From contig NZ_CP139715.1 in the NCBI RefSeq assembly GCF_034377285.1, positions 868,001-932,000 on the forward strand: 64,000 nucleotides of DNA, read 5' to 3'. How positions within the stretch are numbered: position 1 is the stretch's first letter; every line of letters begins with the position of its first letter. Origin of the DNA: Thalassobaculum sp. OXR-137 (lineage in GTDB: Bacteria; Pseudomonadota; Alphaproteobacteria; Thalassobaculales; Thalassobaculaceae). Below the pieces are notes generated by a model. The model saw nothing but the letters and a program-made list of their open reading frames with translations, did not search any database and was not told the origin of the DNA. Positions 26,984-39,316 of the stretch are shown in pieces. Made by a program: the position numbers and the translations under genes.

Positions 26984-27211
26984 ATGCCTAAGATTCTGAT
27001 GACCGCTGCGGCTCTCACCGTCGGCGCCTTCGCCCTCTCTGCCTGCGGCAACACCGCGACCGAACGCGGCGTCACCGGCGCCGGTCTCGGCGGCGCGGCG
27101 GGCTATGCGGTCGGCGCGCCGCTTCTCGGTGCCGCGGCCGGCGGTGCCGCCGGCGCCTTCACCGAGAAGGACGACGTCAATCTCGGCAACCCGATCTGGG
27201 ACTGGGACTGA
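26984..27211 (+). CDS. small glycine-zipper lipoprotein
   Basis: A 75-residue lipoprotein. The signal peptide ends in the lipobox LSAC (Cys at about residue 21). A glycine zipper follows ([20 protein letters not shown] and [11 protein letters not shown]), which inserts into or packs against membranes. The C terminus is short and acidic with [10 protein letters not shown]. The start ATG 26984 is chosen over ATG 26972 because GGAGG is at 26974-26978 and it places the signal peptide correctly. It is probably in one operon with the PRC-barrel gene and shares its stress promoter. Similar proteins are osmotically inducible lipoproteins, a relation suggested by layout rather than by clear identity. 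Confidence 0.8.
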   Translation: MPKILMTAAALTVGAFALSACGNTATERGVTGAGLGGAAGYAVGAPLLGAAAGGAAGAFTEKDDVNLGNPIWDWD

Positions 27212-27220
27212 CCCGACCCA

Positions 27221-27260
27221 GCACTTCCGGCGCGCCCAACGCGGTCAGTGCCGGAAGTGC
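27221..27260. terminator. inverted repeat at convergent ends of lipoprotein gene and purH
   Basis: GCACTTCCGGC (27221-27231) and GCCGGAAGTGC (27250-27260) are perfect complements with an 18-nt loop. The right arm lies inside the last codons of purH. It probably terminates or protects transcripts from both sides. No T-run is present, so termination strength is uncertain. Confidence 0.55.
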
Positions 27261-28831
27261 CGCATCCCGGTGAGGACCATCGCCAGGTTCCGCTCGTCGG
27301 CGGCGGCGATGATCTCCTCGTCGCGGATCGATCCGCCCGGCTGGATGATCGCCGTCGCTCCAGCCTCGGCCACCGTGATCAGGCCGTCGGCGAAGGGGAA
27401 GAACGCATCCGAGGCGGCGACGGAGCCGACCGTGCGCGGCTCGGCCCATCCGGCCGCCTTGGCGGCGTCCTGGGCCTTCACCGCGGCGATGCGGGCAGCG
27501 TCCACCCGGCTCATCTGACCCGCCCCGATCCCGGCGGTCGAGCCGTCCTTCACATAGACGATGGTGTTCGACTTCACGTGCTTGCCGATGCGGAAGGCGA
27601 GCAGCAGGTCGCGCATCTCCGCCTCGGTCGGCGCCCGCTTGGTGACGACCTTCAGTTTGACCTGGGTCACCCGGCCGGCATCGCGCGACTGGATCAGCAG
27701 CCCGCCGGCCAGGTTCTTGACCATCAGCCCCTTGGCCGTCGGATCCGGCATGCCGCCGGTCTTCAGCACCCGCAGGTTCTTCTTCGCGGCGAAGACCTCA
27801 AGAGCGGCCGGGTCGAAATCCGGGGCGATGACCACTTCGCTGAAAATGGACGCGATCTTCTCGGCGGTCGCGGCGTCCATCTTGCGGTTGGCGGCGACGA
27901 TGCCGCCGAAGGCGCTCACCGGATCGCAGGCCAGGGCCGCATCCCAGGCGTCGGCCAGGGAGCCGGCAATGGCCACGCCGCACGGGTTGGCGTGCTTGAT
28001 GATGGCGATGCCCGGCTCATCCAGCTCGGCGGCCAGTTCGAAGGCGGCGTCGGTGTCGTTCAGGTTGTTGTAGCTGAGCTCCTTGCCCTGCATCTGCTCG
28101 GCGGTCGACACGCCGGCCCGGCTCTCCGTGGTGCGGTAGAAAGCGGCCTGCTGGTGCGGGTTCTCGCCGTAGCGCAGCACCTGCGGGGCGGAGCCGGCCA
28201 GGGTGAAGCGGCGCGGGAAGACCTCGCCCACCTCGCCGGCCAGCCAGCCGGCGATCGCGGCGTCATAGGCGGCCGTGCGGCCATAGGCGGTGGCGGCCAG
28301 CTTGCGGCGCAGCGCCAGGGTCGTCGCCCCCTCGTTGGCGCGCATCTCCTCCAGCACCGGGCCGTAATCCTCGACATCGACGATGACGGTGACGAAGTCG
28401 TGGTTCTTCGAGGCCGCGCGGATCATCGCCGGGCCGCCGATATCGATGTTCTCCACGCTCTCGTCATAGCCCGCACCTCGGGCGCGGGTCGCCTCGAACG
28501 GGTAGAGATTCACCACCAGCAGGTCGATCGGCGCGATGCCATGGTCGTCCATGGCGGCGACGTGGTGGTCCAGGTCGCGCCGGGCGAGCAGGCCGCCGTG
28601 GATCACCGGGTGCAGGGTCTTCACCCGGCCGTCCATCACCTCCGGGAAGCCGGTCCGCTCCGCCACCTCCACCACCGGGATGCCGGCCTCGGCGATCGCC
28701 TTGGCGGTGCCGCCGGTGGACAGGATCTCCACCCCCATCTGCGACAGGGCGGCGGCGAACTCGATGAGGCCGGTCTTGTCGGAGACGGAAATCAGGGCGC
28801 GGGCGACGGGAACCAGATCGGGGGCGGCCAT
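27245..28831 (-). CDS. purH: bifunctional AICAR formyltransferase/IMP cyclohydrolase
   Basis: Catalyses the last two steps of IMP synthesis. The 528 residues have the N-terminal cyclohydrolase domain ([72 protein letters not shown]). The C-terminal AICAR transformylase domain has [15 protein letters not shown], the catalytic Lys-His pair in [14 protein letters not shown], and [20 protein letters not shown] near the end. Start ATG 28831 is preferred over the upstream TTG at 28849. In related genomes purH follows the heparinase-like gene closely; here about 10 kb and opposite orientation separate them. Confidence 0.97.
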   Translation of the reverse strand: MAAPDLVPVARALISVSDKTGLIEFAAALSQMGVEILSTGGTAKAIAEAGIPVVEVAERTGFPEVMDGRVKTLHPVIHGGLLARRDLDHHVAAMDDHGIAPIDLLVVNLYPFEATRARGAGYDESVENIDIGGPAMIRAASKNHDFVTVIVDVEDYGPVLEEMRANEGATTLALRRKLAATAYGRTAAYDAAIAGWLAGEVGEVFPRRFTLAGSAPQVLRYGENPHQQAAFYRTTESRAGVSTAEQMQGKELSYNNLNDTDAAFELAAELDEPGIAIIKHANPCGVAIAGSLADAWDAALACDPVSAFGGIVAANRKMDAATAEKIASIFSEVVIAPDFDPAALEVFAAKKNLRVLKTGGMPDPTAKGLMVKNLAGGLLIQSRDAGRVTQVKLKVVTKRAPTEAEMRDLLLAFRIGKHVKSNTIVYVKDGSTAGIGAGQMSRVDAARIAAVKAQDAAKAAGWAEPRTVGSVAASDAFFPFADGLITVAEAGATAIIQPGGSIRDEEIIAAADERNLAMVLTGMRHFRH

Positions 28832-28962
28832 TTGGGGCGACCTCGGCAATTGTTCAGGGATGCGGGCTTATCCCCATTGGACGGGGCGCGGTCAACCGGA
28901 CAGAGCGCCCCAGCCCCGGATCGGGGCATTTCAGACCGGATTCACGGCCAAACCGGGCCGAT

Positions 28963-29934
28963 TCAGCCCTCTTTTCCCATCGCGCGGGGCGAGGGCACGG
29001 GCGGCTCGCGGTCGACGGCGGTGGAGGGCGGGCCGGCGGCCAGCTTACCCTCCCGCTTCAGCCGGGCTTCGCGCACACCGATATAAGTCGAGCTGGAGAA
29101 GATCATCGCCCCGCCGATCCAGGTCCACATATCCGGCACCTCGCCGAACAGCGTGTAGCCGATGGCGGCCGCCCAGAGCAGCTTGGAAAAGTCGACCGGC
29201 AACACCGCCGAGGCGTCGGCGATCTTCAGCGACTGGTTCATCGCCGTCTGGGCGATGGTGCCGACAATGCCGATGGCAAACAGCCAGGCCAGCGATTCCA
29301 GCGACGGCCAGGTCCAGAACGGCAGGGCCGCCACCAGGGCGATCGGCGACAGGAAAATCGACGCGTAGGCGGTGATGGCGACGCTGGACTCGGTGCGGGT
29401 CAGGACCTTGATCACCATCAGCGCCACCGACCAGACGACCGAGGAGCCGAGGATCAGCATCGGCCCGAGCCCGACCTCGATGACGCCGGGGCGCAGGATC
29501 ACCATGGCGCCGGCGAAGCCGATGGCGATGGCGGTCCAGCGGCGCAGGCGCACCGTCTCGCCCAGCACCAGCATCGCCAGCACCGTGGCGAAGAGCGGTG
29601 CCGTGAACCCCAAGGCCGCGACCGTCGCCAACGGCGTGATCGACAGACCGTAGAAGAACATCAGCATGGCGCAGGCGTTCAACCCGCCGCGGGCGGCGAA
29701 CAGCTTCATCTTCGTGGTGCGCAGCGGGGTCCAGCCCTGGCGCATGAACACCGGAGCAAGGGCGAAGAACCCGAAGAAGACCCGGAAGAACGCGATCTCG
29801 AACGGATGCACCTCCACGCTCACATGGCGGATCGCGGCGTGCATCATGCTGAAGGCGGCGGCGGCCACCGCCATCATCAGGACGCCGGCGAGCGAACCGG
29901 TAAGCAGGGGCGAGAGGGAGGATCTGACTGACAC
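28963..29934 (-). CDS. EamA/DMT-family transporter
   Basis: A 323-residue inner-membrane protein with ten predicted helices in two EamA repeats (about residues 15-145 and 165-295). Repeat features are EIAFFRVFFGFFALAPVFM and LTPLATVAALGFTAPLFATV-type segments in the first half, and DASAVLPVDFSKLLWAAAIG in the second, the latter resembling RarD/S-adenosylmethionine-uptake-like exporters. The C-terminal tail is polar and cytoplasmic. The start is GTG 29934, giving a short polar leader before the first helix. It stands alone on the minus strand, downstream of the hydrolase gene. Substrate is not predictable from sequence; metabolite export is typical. Confidence 0.85.
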   Translation of the reverse strand: MSVRSSLSPLLTGSLAGVLMMAVAAAAFSMMHAAIRHVSVEVHPFEIAFFRVFFGFFALAPVFMRQGWTPLRTTKMKLFAARGGLNACAMLMFFYGLSITPLATVAALGFTAPLFATVLAMLVLGETVRLRRWTAIAIGFAGAMVILRPGVIEVGLGPMLILGSSVVWSVALMVIKVLTRTESSVAITAYASIFLSPIALVAALPFWTWPSLESLAWLFAIGIVGTIAQTAMNQSLKIADASAVLPVDFSKLLWAAAIGYTLFGEVPDMWTWIGGAMIFSSSTYIGVREARLKREGKLAAGPPSTAVDREPPVPSPRAMGKEG

Positions 29935-29966
29935 AAGGTCAACGTATCTGTCCCTTCCGGGTCTGC

Positions 29967-30659
29967 CTAGAGCGCATCCAGAAAGGCGGTGATGCTCTCA
30001 GCCAACTGATCCGGCTTTTCCAGCGGCACCATGTGGCCGCATTCCTCGAACACCTCGAAGCGGGCGCCGGGGATGCCGGCGGCCAGCCGCTCCAGTTCGT
30101 CCATCGGCCGCAGCACGTCCTGGCGGCCGGCGATCACCAGGGTCGGCGCGGCGATCCGGGGCAGGTCGCGGTAGCCGTCCTCCCGGGTCGCCTGGAGCTG
30201 GCGGGTCATCACCGCCCCGCCGAGGTCGGCGCCCATCGCCTTCAGCCGAGCCACCAGGGCGTCGCGGTCCGGATGGTCGGGATGGATGCCGCGGGCCAGC
30301 GCCTTGCGCGACATGCCCTTGAAGCCGGTCTCGGCGAGCTGGGCGAGGATCGCCTCCTTGCGGGCATGCTCCGCCGGCGAGGTCGCGCGGGCGGACGTGG
30401 CGACCAGCACCATCGCCTCGACCCGCTCCGGCGCGGTCAGCGCGATCTCGCGGGCGACGAAGCCGCCCATGGAGAATCCCAGCAGGACGAACCGTTCGGG
30501 CGCCGCCGCCAGCACCCGCCGCGCCATCCCCTCGATGGACGGATCGCTGTAAACATCCCCGTGCAGGAGTGCCAGCCGGTCGCCCAGGGCGGCGCCGAGA
30601 TCGTCGAACAGCCCGGGGCCGCACATGAAGCCGGGCAGGCAGATTGTATTGCGGATCAT
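29967..30659 (-). CDS. alpha/beta-fold hydrolase
   Basis: A 230-residue alpha/beta hydrolase. The oxyanion region is ICLPGFMCGPGLFDDLG, the nucleophile elbow is LLGFSMGGFVAREIAL (Ser in GFSMG at about residue 82), the acid is probably the Asp in VIAGRQDVLRPMDEL, and the catalytic His is in FEECGHMVPLEKPDQLAE. The triad is therefore complete. Start ATG 30659 is used; the upstream TTG adds only two residues. It is divergent from bacterioferritin, with a shared 90-bp AT-rich gap. The substrate is unknown; the closest general family comprises small esterases and lactonases. Confidence 0.85.
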   Translation of the reverse strand: MIRNTICLPGFMCGPGLFDDLGAALGDRLALLHGDVYSDPSIEGMARRVLAAAPERFVLLGFSMGGFVAREIALTAPERVEAMVLVATSARATSPAEHARKEAILAQLAETGFKGMSRKALARGIHPDHPDRDALVARLKAMGADLGGAVMTRQLQATREDGYRDLPRIAAPTLVIAGRQDVLRPMDELERLAAGIPGARFEVFEECGHMVPLEKPDQLAESITAFLDAL

Positions 30660-30749
30660 TCTCAATTACTTGAAATCATTACGTTTTTTCTTGCCGAATT
30701 ACCACGATCTTGTACTGTTGTGGCAGAGATCCGACCGACGGAGGGCGCC

Positions 30750-31241
30750 ATGAAGGGCGACAAGACAGTCATCGAACACCTGAATCGCATCCTCAAGAAC
30801 GAGTTGACGGCGATCAACCAGTACTTTCTGCACTCGCGCATCCTCGGCGATTGGGGCGTCTCGAAGCTTTCGAAGAAAGCCTATGAGGAGTCCATCGAGG
30901 AGATGGAGCATGCCGACAAGCTGATCCAGCGCGTCCTGTTCCTGGAAGGCCTGCCGAACCTGCAGGAGCTGAACAAGCTGCGCATCGGCGAGACCGTGAA
31001 GGAGATCCTCGAGTGCGATCTCGCGGTCGAGAACGATGCGATCCCCGATCTGCGCGAGGCGATCGCCTATGCCGACTCGATCCGCGACTATGTCAGCCGC
31101 GACCTGTTCAACCAGATCCTCCAGGACGAGGAAGAGCATGTCGACTATCTGGAGACGCAGCTCGACCTGATCGGCCGCATCGGCATCGAGCACTACACGC
31201 ACCTGCAGAGCGAAGCCAACGCCATGACCGAAGGGTCGTGA
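30750..31241 (+). CDS. bfr: bacterioferritin
   Basis: Iron-storage protein that forms a 24-subunit shell and oxidises Fe(II) at a dinuclear site. All ferroxidase ligands are in place by direct count in the 163 residues: Glu18, Glu51, His54, Glu94, Glu127 and His130. Met52, the haem-bridging ligand between two subunits, is also present, so this is a haem-containing Bfr and not the haem-free type. A GGAGGG ribosome site precedes ATG 30750. The upstream gap has TTGCCG and TACTGT hexamers 16 bp apart as a weak promoter candidate; no convincing Fur or Irr box was found. A perfect 14-bp hairpin follows the gene. Confidence 0.96.
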   Translation: MKGDKTVIEHLNRILKNELTAINQYFLHSRILGDWGVSKLSKKAYEESIEEMEHADKLIQRVLFLEGLPNLQELNKLRIGETVKEILECDLAVENDAIPDLREAIAYADSIRDYVSRDLFNQILQDEEEHVDYLETQLDLIGRIGIEHYTHLQSEANAMTEGS

Positions 31242-31288
31242 GACCCCGCGCCGACGGCCGCTCCGCCAGGAGTTCCCGATGCATAGGC

Positions 31289-31325
31289 AACCGGCCGCCG
31301 GAGTGATCCGGCGGCCGGTTTGCGT
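31289..31325 (+). terminator. terminator hairpin after bfr
   Basis: AACCGGCCGCCGGA (31289-31302), a GTGA loop, and TCCGGCGGCCGGTT (31307-31320) form a perfect 14-bp stem, followed by TGCGTTT. It begins 48 bp after the bfr stop. The stem is very strong and the T-tract is short. Confidence 0.75.
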
Positions 31326-31349
31326 TTCGGGGAGCGGGTGTTTCCGCCG

Positions 31350-31550
31350 CCCTTCGACACGCCCCCGGATCACGTCCGGGAGCTGCTCAGGGCGAGGTCA
31401 ATTTGTATAGCTGATCGTCATCCCGAACTCGTTTCGGGACCTCCGCCCGTACCGGAGCCCGCAGGTCCCGAAACGAGTTCGGGATGACGGCGGATTGAAA
31501 CCCAGCCTCGCCCTGAGCAGCCCCCGCGTGAGCGGGGGCGTGTCGAAGGG
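31350..31550. repeat. nested inverted repeat with family A copy 2
   Basis: The inner arms (31416-31442 and 31463-31489) are 27-bp perfect complements, with core TCATCCCGAACTCGTTTCGG, spaced by 20 bp. They belong to the same family as 20961-21037, with one C/T variant mirrored in both arms. Imperfect outer arms enclose them: left 31350-31397 (CCCTTCGACACGCCCCCGG and GCTGCTCAGGGCGAGG), right 31506-31550 (CCTCGCCCTGAGCAGC and CGGGGGCGTGTCGAAGGG). The whole element lies between the convergent bfr and gyrB genes and fills most of this gap. Confidence 0.85.
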
Positions 31551-31564
31551 CCGGGCGGGCCGGA

Positions 31565-35207
<3,643 letters not shown>

Positions 35208-35215
35208 GCGCCCCG

Positions 35216-36337
35216 TCACACCCTCATCGGCATCAGGACGTAGAGGGCGCCGTCGTCCGCCTCGTCCGTGACGATGGTCGGTGAGGCCGCGTCGGCCATC
35301 TGGAACACCGCCTTGCCGCCGTCGTCGACCTGGTCGGCGATGTCCAGCAAGTAGCGGGAATTGAAACCGATTTCCATGGAGGCGGCACCGTACTCGACGT
35401 CCATCTCCTCGGTCGCCTGGGCATTGTCCGGGCTGTTGGCCGACAGGGTCAGGGTGCCGTTGGCGACCGCGAGCTTCACCGAGCGCGACTTTTCCGTGGA
35501 GATGGTCGCCACGCGGTCCACCGCCCTTTTGAACGACTTGCAATCGACCCGCATGATCTTGTCGTTGCCGGCCGGGATCACCCGCTCGTAATCCGGGAAG
35601 GTACCGTCGATCAGCTTGGTGGTCATCACGGTGTCGGCGAAGGCGAAGCGTAGCTTGTTCTCGCTGAGGCCGATCTGCACGTCGCCATCGGTCTCGTCGA
35701 TCAGCTTGCGGATCTCGGTCACCGCCTTGCGCGGCACGATCACCGAGGGCATGCCCGCGGCACCCTCCGGCAGCGGCATCTGCACCCGGGCCAGCCGGTG
35801 GCCGTCGGTCGCCACCGCGCGCAGCACCGCCATGCCGTTGGCCTGGGTCTCGTGCAGGTAGATGCCGTTCAGGTAGTAGCGCGTCTCCTCGGTGGAGATC
35901 GCGAAGCGGGTACGGTCGATCAGCGTCTTCGCATCGGCGGCGGAGAGCACGAAATTGGTGGTCAGCTCGTCGCCGGACAGGGCCGGGAACTCCTCCACCG
36001 GCAGGGTCGGCAGCGAGAAGTTGGAGCGGCCGGCCCGGATCGCCATGCGGCCGCTGTCGCCGGCGACGGTCAGCTCGACCTCCGAGCCGTCCTGCAGCTT
36101 GCGGGCGATCTCGTAGAGGGTCAGCGCCGGCACCGTGGCGGAGCCCGGCTGGTCGACGGAACAGGCCACGCTCTCGACCACGTCCATGTCCATGTCGGTC
36201 GCGGTCAGGGACACCCGCCCTTCCTTCGCCTGCAACAGGACGTTGGCCAGGATGGGAATGGTATTCCGGCGCTCGACGACGCTCTGAACATGGGCCAGCG
36301 GCTTCAGGAGGGCCGCCCGGTCAATGGTGATCTTCAT
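35216..36337 (-). CDS. dnaN: DNA polymerase III beta clamp
   Basis: Ring-shaped sliding clamp that tethers DNA polymerase III and other partners to DNA. The 373 residues show the three-domain repeat: MKITIDRAALLKPLAHVQSV and RRNTIPILANVLL in domain 1, SAADAKTLIDRTRFAISTEE and YLNGIYLHE with AVATDGHRLARVQM in domain 2, and IGFNSRYLLDIADQVDDGG in domain 3. It ends LYVLMPMRV, the standard C terminus forming part of the protein-binding pocket. Start ATG 36337 gives the canonical N terminus. A gap of 193 bp separates it from dnaA and contains the sequence TTGTGCACAG, a weak match to a DnaA box. Confidence 0.97.
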   Translation of the reverse strand: MKITIDRAALLKPLAHVQSVVERRNTIPILANVLLQAKEGRVSLTATDMDMDVVESVACSVDQPGSATVPALTLYEIARKLQDGSEVELTVAGDSGRMAIRAGRSNFSLPTLPVEEFPALSGDELTTNFVLSAADAKTLIDRTRFAISTEETRYYLNGIYLHETQANGMAVLRAVATDGHRLARVQMPLPEGAAGMPSVIVPRKAVTEIRKLIDETDGDVQIGLSENKLRFAFADTVMTTKLIDGTFPDYERVIPAGNDKIMRVDCKSFKRAVDRVATISTEKSRSVKLAVANGTLTLSANSPDNAQATEEMDVEYGAASMEIGFNSRYLLDIADQVDDGGKAVFQMADAASPTIVTDEADDGALYVLMPMRV

Positions 36338-36530
36338 GTGCTCGCTCGAACTGGATTGACGCCTGACGGACCGGCGCATCGCGATCGGCGGAACCACCGA
36401 GTCCGGCGGAATCCGACCGCCCGCGACCCGGCGAATCGAAAGTCAGAGTTTATAGCACGAAACGCTTGTGCACAGGGAGTTTTTCACCGTCCGGCGAGGC
36501 GGTTTCCGCCACCGCCGGACGGCAAGGGAC

Positions 36531-37931
36531 TCACCCCTCCAGCATCCGCCGCAGCAGGTCCACATCGGCGTCGAAATGACGGTCCGTGGCCCGCAGCTCG
36601 TCGACCTTCTTGACGGCGTGCATGACCGTCGTGTGGTCGCGGCCGCCGAACTTGCGGCCGATCTCCGGCAGGGAGCGCTGGGTGAGATGCTTCGACAGGT
36701 ACATGGCGATCTGCCGCGGCCGGGCGATCGCCCGGGCCCGGCGGGCCGAGTACATGTCGGAGATCCGCATGTTGTAGTGCGACGCGACCTGGCGCTGGAT
36801 CTCCTCGATCGTCACCCGGCGGTCGTTGGCCTTCAGCAGGTCGGACAGGACCTCCTGCACCATCTCCAGGGTGATCGCCCGGCCGACCAGGGTCGAATGG
36901 GCCACCACGCGGTTCAGCGCGCCTTCCAGCTCGCGGACGTTGGAGCTGATCTTGTGCGACAGGAACTCCATGACCTTCGGCGGAATGTCCGCGTCCACCC
37001 GCTCGACCTTGGACTGCAGGATGCCCAGGCGCAGCTCGTAGTCGGTGGGGTGGATGTCGGCCACCAGACCCCAGCCCAGGCGGGAGCGCAGCCGCTCCTC
37101 CAGCCCGTCCAGATTGGTCGGGCTCTTGTCGGCGGAGATCACGACCTGGCGGTTGTTGTCCACCAGGGCGTTGAAGGTGTGGAAGAACTCTTCCTGGGTG
37201 CTGTCCTTGCCGCTGATGAACTGCACGTCGTCGATCATCAGCACGTCGACGGAGCGGAACAGGTCCTTGAAGGCGACCGTGTCCCGGTACCGCAGGGCGC
37301 GGATGAACTGGTACATGAACTTCTCGGCCGAGAGATACAGGACCCGCCGCTGAGGGTGGTTCTTGCGGATCTCCCAGGCGATGGCATGCATCAGGTGGGT
37401 CTTGCCGAGGCCGACCCCGCCATACAGGAACAGCGGGTTGAACGGCACGGTCTCGCTTTCCGCCACCCGGCGGGCGGCGGCGAAGGCCAGTTCGTTCGGC
37501 TTGCCGACGACGAAGTTGTCGAAGGTGAAGCGCGCGTCGAGCGATGCCGAGATGGCGCTCAGGTCGCTCGGCGGCTCCACGGCCACCGGCTCGGCCGGAT
37601 AAGCGGCCTCTTCCGCCGGCTCCGCGATCGCCTCCGGCACGGCCCGCAGGCCCGCCTCCGGACGCGCGGCGGCCGCCACCACCTCGACCGAGGCGATGGC
37701 CGGGTCCTCGCCCTGCCAGAGACCGCGCAGACGGTCCCCGTATTGTGTGACCACGCGGTCCCGCTCGAATTTCGACGGGATGGCCAGGTACACGACCTGG
37801 CCGTCGCGGCGCGCCAGCGTCAGCGACTTCAGCCAGCCGCGATACGCCGTCTCGCCGCATTCAGACCGCAGGCGCGTCTTGACCCGCGCCCACTGGGCCG
37901 CCAGCCCGTCCCGATCCGCCAATTCAGCCAT
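36531..37931 (-). CDS. dnaA: chromosomal replication initiator DnaA
   Basis: AAA+ initiator that binds DnaA boxes and opens oriC. The 466 residues have N-terminal domain I (WARVKTRLRSECGETAYRGW, YLAIPSKFERDRVVTQYGDR), a variable linker rich in Ala and Glu (about 85-130), and the ATPase domain. Walker A is LYGGVGLGKTHLMHAI, Walker B is VLMIDDVQFISGKDSTQEEF, and the arginine-finger region is EERLRSRLGWGLVADIHPTD. The C-terminal DNA-binding helix-turn-helix ends in RKFGGRDHTTVMHAVKKVDE. Start ATG 37931 is standard for the family. An AT-rich region with many GANTC sites lies just upstream. Confidence 0.97.
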   Translation of the reverse strand: MAELADRDGLAAQWARVKTRLRSECGETAYRGWLKSLTLARRDGQVVYLAIPSKFERDRVVTQYGDRLRGLWQGEDPAIASVEVVAAAARPEAGLRAVPEAIAEPAEEAAYPAEPVAVEPPSDLSAISASLDARFTFDNFVVGKPNELAFAAARRVAESETVPFNPLFLYGGVGLGKTHLMHAIAWEIRKNHPQRRVLYLSAEKFMYQFIRALRYRDTVAFKDLFRSVDVLMIDDVQFISGKDSTQEEFFHTFNALVDNNRQVVISADKSPTNLDGLEERLRSRLGWGLVADIHPTDYELRLGILQSKVERVDADIPPKVMEFLSHKISSNVRELEGALNRVVAHSTLVGRAITLEMVQEVLSDLLKANDRRVTIEEIQRQVASHYNMRISDMYSARRARAIARPRQIAMYLSKHLTQRSLPEIGRKFGGRDHTTVMHAVKKVDELRATDRHFDADVDLLRRMLEG

Positions 37932-38199
37932 GACGACCCTCCCTCGAAAGATCGCCCGCCGGCCGGTCGTTCCTGGTCAGCGCGATGCTCCAATAGTTCC
38001 ACTTTGACGATACATCCCCCGATTGGCTCCCCCAGCCGATCCGTGTCACCGTCCTTCCCTCGCATTTCTTCCGGATCCCGACAGGCGGCGATCCCTCTTG
38101 CCCAACCAACAGCGGCGGCATCCCTACCACCGCCGCACCGATGTCATTCGATCGTCTACACGCACCCATAGCGTCGCGGCGAACGCCGCCCCGCTCAGT

Positions 38200-38930
38200 A
38201 TCGAGCCAATATACGGAAACTCACCCTGAGAACTTAAGCCGGGAAAATCCATTCAATCGAATGAAAGTCCACCATTTATTAGACGAATTACTTAACATCT
38301 TTATTCCTTATGTTTCGCAACTCGTCGTGTCCGGTGAGATTGCTAAGGTACTCGGCAGGCCATCGGCACGCAACCGAGTCGAACACTCTGTGACGATTTT
38401 TTTTCGTGCCCCTGTGCAAGAGGAACACACCCCCTCAGAAGAGTCTTTTCGATTCAGCCGATTGGGCCGCTTTCCTCATCTCAGCCTGAACGAATCGGGC
38501 CAACTGGTTCATCGCTCAGAATCGGGTTTGGGATTCAGATTGCTAACCCGCGTCACCGGATTGTCATCCAGGTAGTCGGTATTATTTCAAGCAAGACGGA
38601 ACAATCATAAGAAGTGGGTCAAAAGTCCCCTTCCGGATTCTTGTTATCACCCCCGATACAACGAGCGCGTGCTTCCGCCCCCGGGGGTCTTCCCCACGGG
38701 AAGTCCTGAATCTCTGTGATTCACCAGGAGGTTCCATCTTCCAGAGACGGCCAGGGGCCAAAGTCTTGACTCACGGCCCGCATGGCGCGCGGAAATCTTG
38801 CCGGACGGCCGGATCATTTTGACCCGGCACACGGCAGCGCCCGCCAGCCTCCGGCAACAAAAAAGCCGCCGGAACCGGCGGCTTCCTCGTCGTGGAGTCA
38901 GTCAGAATGCACGCCAGTCGGAACCTGGTG
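38200..38930. other. AT-rich intergenic region upstream of dnaA, candidate origin of replication
   Basis: The gap between dnaA and rpsT (37932-38930) is the longest non-coding stretch here and is clearly richer in A and T between about 38200 and 38660 than its surroundings. Eleven GANTC sites lie within 38376-38899 (starts 38376, 38441, 38451, 38492, 38519, 38532, 38636, 38708, 38718, 38768, 38895), against about two expected by chance. GANTC is the CcrM methylation site of alphaproteobacteria. A 6-3-6 hairpin CTTCCC-CAC-GGGAAG is at 38689-38703. No consensus TTATCCACA DnaA box was found, which weakens the origin call. An open frame at 38141-38575 looks non-coding. Confidence 0.4.
38859..38886 (-). 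terminator. rho-independent terminator of rpsT
   Basis: On the minus strand GCCGCCGG-TT-CCGGCGGC (38882-38865) is followed by six T residues (38864-38859). It starts about 50 bp after the rpsT stop and is the clearest intrinsic terminator in the window. Confidence 0.88.
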
Positions 38931-39197
38931 TCAGGCGCCGATCGACTTGATCGCCGTGTTCAGGCGGGACAGCTTGCGCGCGACCGTGTTGCGGTGCAGG
39001 ACGCCCTTGACGACCCCGCGCTGCATCTCCGGCTGGGCGGCCTTGAAAGCCTCCATCGCGGCGGTCTTGTCGCCGGCGGCGATCGCCTTCTCGACGCGCT
39101 TGACGTGGGTGCGGATGCGCGAGATGCGCGCGTGATTGATCTCGTACCGCCGTGCGTTGCGCCGGATGCGCTTTTCGGCTGAAGCGTGGTTGGCCAT
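38931..39197 (-). CDS. rpsT: 30S ribosomal protein S20
   Basis: An 88-residue, very basic, helical protein of the 30S subunit body. It begins [20 protein letters not shown] and contains [20 protein letters not shown] and [20 protein letters not shown], all standard for S20. It has its own intrinsic terminator downstream and an AT-richer leader upstream (39198-39240). Its neighbour position between the enoyl-CoA hydratase gene and the dnaA region is common in alphaproteobacteria. Other open frames on the same bases are shadows. Confidence 0.97.
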   Translation of the reverse strand: MANHASAEKRIRRNARRYEINHARISRIRTHVKRVEKAIAAGDKTAAMEAFKAAQPEMQRGVVKGVLHRNTVARKLSRLNTAIKSIGA

Positions 39198-39316
39198 GTT
39201 CTTCTCTCAAAGTACGGCAGGTCCGTGGAAGGCGCGCTTATAACTGCCGACCCGGACTGCGTCAACAATGACTCGCGGCGCCCTGTTCGATTCTTTGGGC
39301 TCAATGAGTCGCGGAA

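Noticed and set aside
36460-36475. DnaA box near TTGTGCACAG between dnaN and dnaA
   Set aside because: Differs from TTATCCACA at two core bases and stands alone; not enough to call a site.
38141-38575. 144-residue open frame in the gap upstream of dnaA
   Set aside because: Lies in the AT-rich candidate origin, shows no family motif, no ribosome site and mixed composition. Treated as non-coding.
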